The notes beneath the pieces are model-generated. The model saw only the letters and a list, made by a program, of their open reading frames with translations, did no database searches and was not told where the DNA came from. A stretch of 40,129 nucleotides of DNA from an uncultured Candidatus Poseidoniales archaeon (GTDB lineage Archaea; Thermoplasmatota; Poseidoniia; Poseidoniales; Thalassarchaeaceae): assembly GCA_902601345.1 (NCBI GenBank), contig CACKMK010000002.1, positions 107,571 through 147,699 of the forward strand, given 5' to 3'. Numbering within the stretch: the first letter of the stretch is position 1; every line of letters starts with the position of its first letter. Shown here one piece after another: positions 39,845-40,129 of this stretch. The position numbers were made by a program, and so were the translations under genes.

Positions 39845-40129
39845 GGCCGCATTCAGGATAGGCACACACGACCTTGTATCTCTCTCGGGTAGGTCTTGGG
39901 ATTTGCATCCTAATACCGCACATGGAGCAGTGGTGGGTGATTGTCTCTGGCTCCTTCTTCTCCTCTATCTCCTCTACGCTCTTGAGATCGCTCAGGACGG
40001 TCTCCGAGCCGGATGTGGTCCATCCGATTTGATCGGTGTAAGAATCTGTATCCTCAGAAATCTTCTTGGCTCTGAGTCCGAGCTTAATTTTGATTCGTCC
40101 ACCTTTCTTCTTACCGATTGGGGGCTGGC
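39822..40129 (-). CDS. C-terminal part of a zinc-ribbon protein, truncated by the window edge
   Basis: Reverse-strand frame open from the right edge to a TAA at 39822-39824. About 101 codons are visible. The N-terminal visible part is basic (GKKKGGRIKIKLGLRAKKI), then acidic (SVEEIEEKKEPE). It ends in a zinc-ribbon-like segment: HHCSMCGIRMQIPR followed about 13 residues later by VVCAYPECGHEDQ, giving two Cys pairs. No family is recognised. It overlaps the galactokinase-like start by 23 bases in another frame, so the two genes are probably cotranscribed. Nucleic-acid binding is possible. Confidence 0.7.
   Translation of the reverse strand, partial: QPPIGKKKGGRIKIKLGLRAKKISEDTDSYTDQIGWTTSGSETVLSDLKSVEEIEEKKEPETITHHCSMCGIRMQIPRPTRERYKVVCAYPECGHEDQVGF

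Overview
The window reads as a stretch of chromosome from a planktonic marine euryarchaeon, most likely Marine Group II (Candidatus Poseidoniales). This is an inference from the sequence. It carries an archaeal-type tRNA-Leu with an encoded CCA end, a geranylgeranyl-reductase-family enzyme of the kind that saturates archaeal lipid chains, TATA-like boxes centred about 26 bases before start codons (leaderless mRNAs), and many secreted or lipobox-anchored proteins and peptidases. Gene density is high, both strands are used, and no gene-free stretch exceeds 300 bases. I saw no rRNA, CRISPR array, insertion sequence or prophage.

Left part (1-8600). A truncated GT4 glycosyltransferase and a sulfotransferase (minus strand) face a plus-strand run: a homoserine-kinase-like APH-fold kinase, a MOSC protein, a DUF6159-type membrane protein and a 58-residue protein that is easily missed. 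tRNA-Leu(GAG) follows. A minus-strand run cutA - yczE-like - thrC - cystathionine gamma-synthase-like - LysE/RhtB exporter then covers the threonine/methionine branch and export of amino acids.

Middle (8675-24230). The plus strand carries a geranylgeranyl reductase, a HAD phosphatase broken by a nine-G run, an MMPL/RND transporter and an NAD-dependent epimerase-like protein. A minus-strand subtilisin and a divergent BNR-repeat lipoprotein come next, then a small membrane protein, an orphan Vsr-type endonuclease, and a compact isoprenoid/redox group. That group holds an atypical UbiB/ABC1 kinase, a CrtI-type phytoene desaturase, an ABA4-like protein, a DoxX-like protein, a possible leaderless 22-codon gene, an SDR whose catalytic Tyr is replaced by Ile, and a small Rieske protein that starts at the base after the SDR stop.

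Right part (24284-40129). Here are a membrane protein paired with a membrane-anchored winged-helix regulator, a Cys-repeat secreted protein, a membrane-anchored cupredoxin, a DUF805 protein, and a class III aminotransferase divergent from a dimethylargininase-like enzyme. An envelope group follows: a two-TM protein, a 1035-residue surface protein, an M28 peptidase lipoprotein, an M50 membrane protease, a zinc-finger-like protein and a second BNR lipoprotein. The window ends with a sugar nucleotidyltransferase convergent with a galactokinase-like GHMP kinase, and the tail of a zinc-ribbon protein.

The most interesting points are the overlapping palindromes and 8-codon upstream ORF at the start of the 1035-residue protein, the redox group at 19354-24227 with its two sequence-divergent enzymes and micro-ORF, the repeat architecture of the 366-residue secreted protein, and the G9 frameshift.
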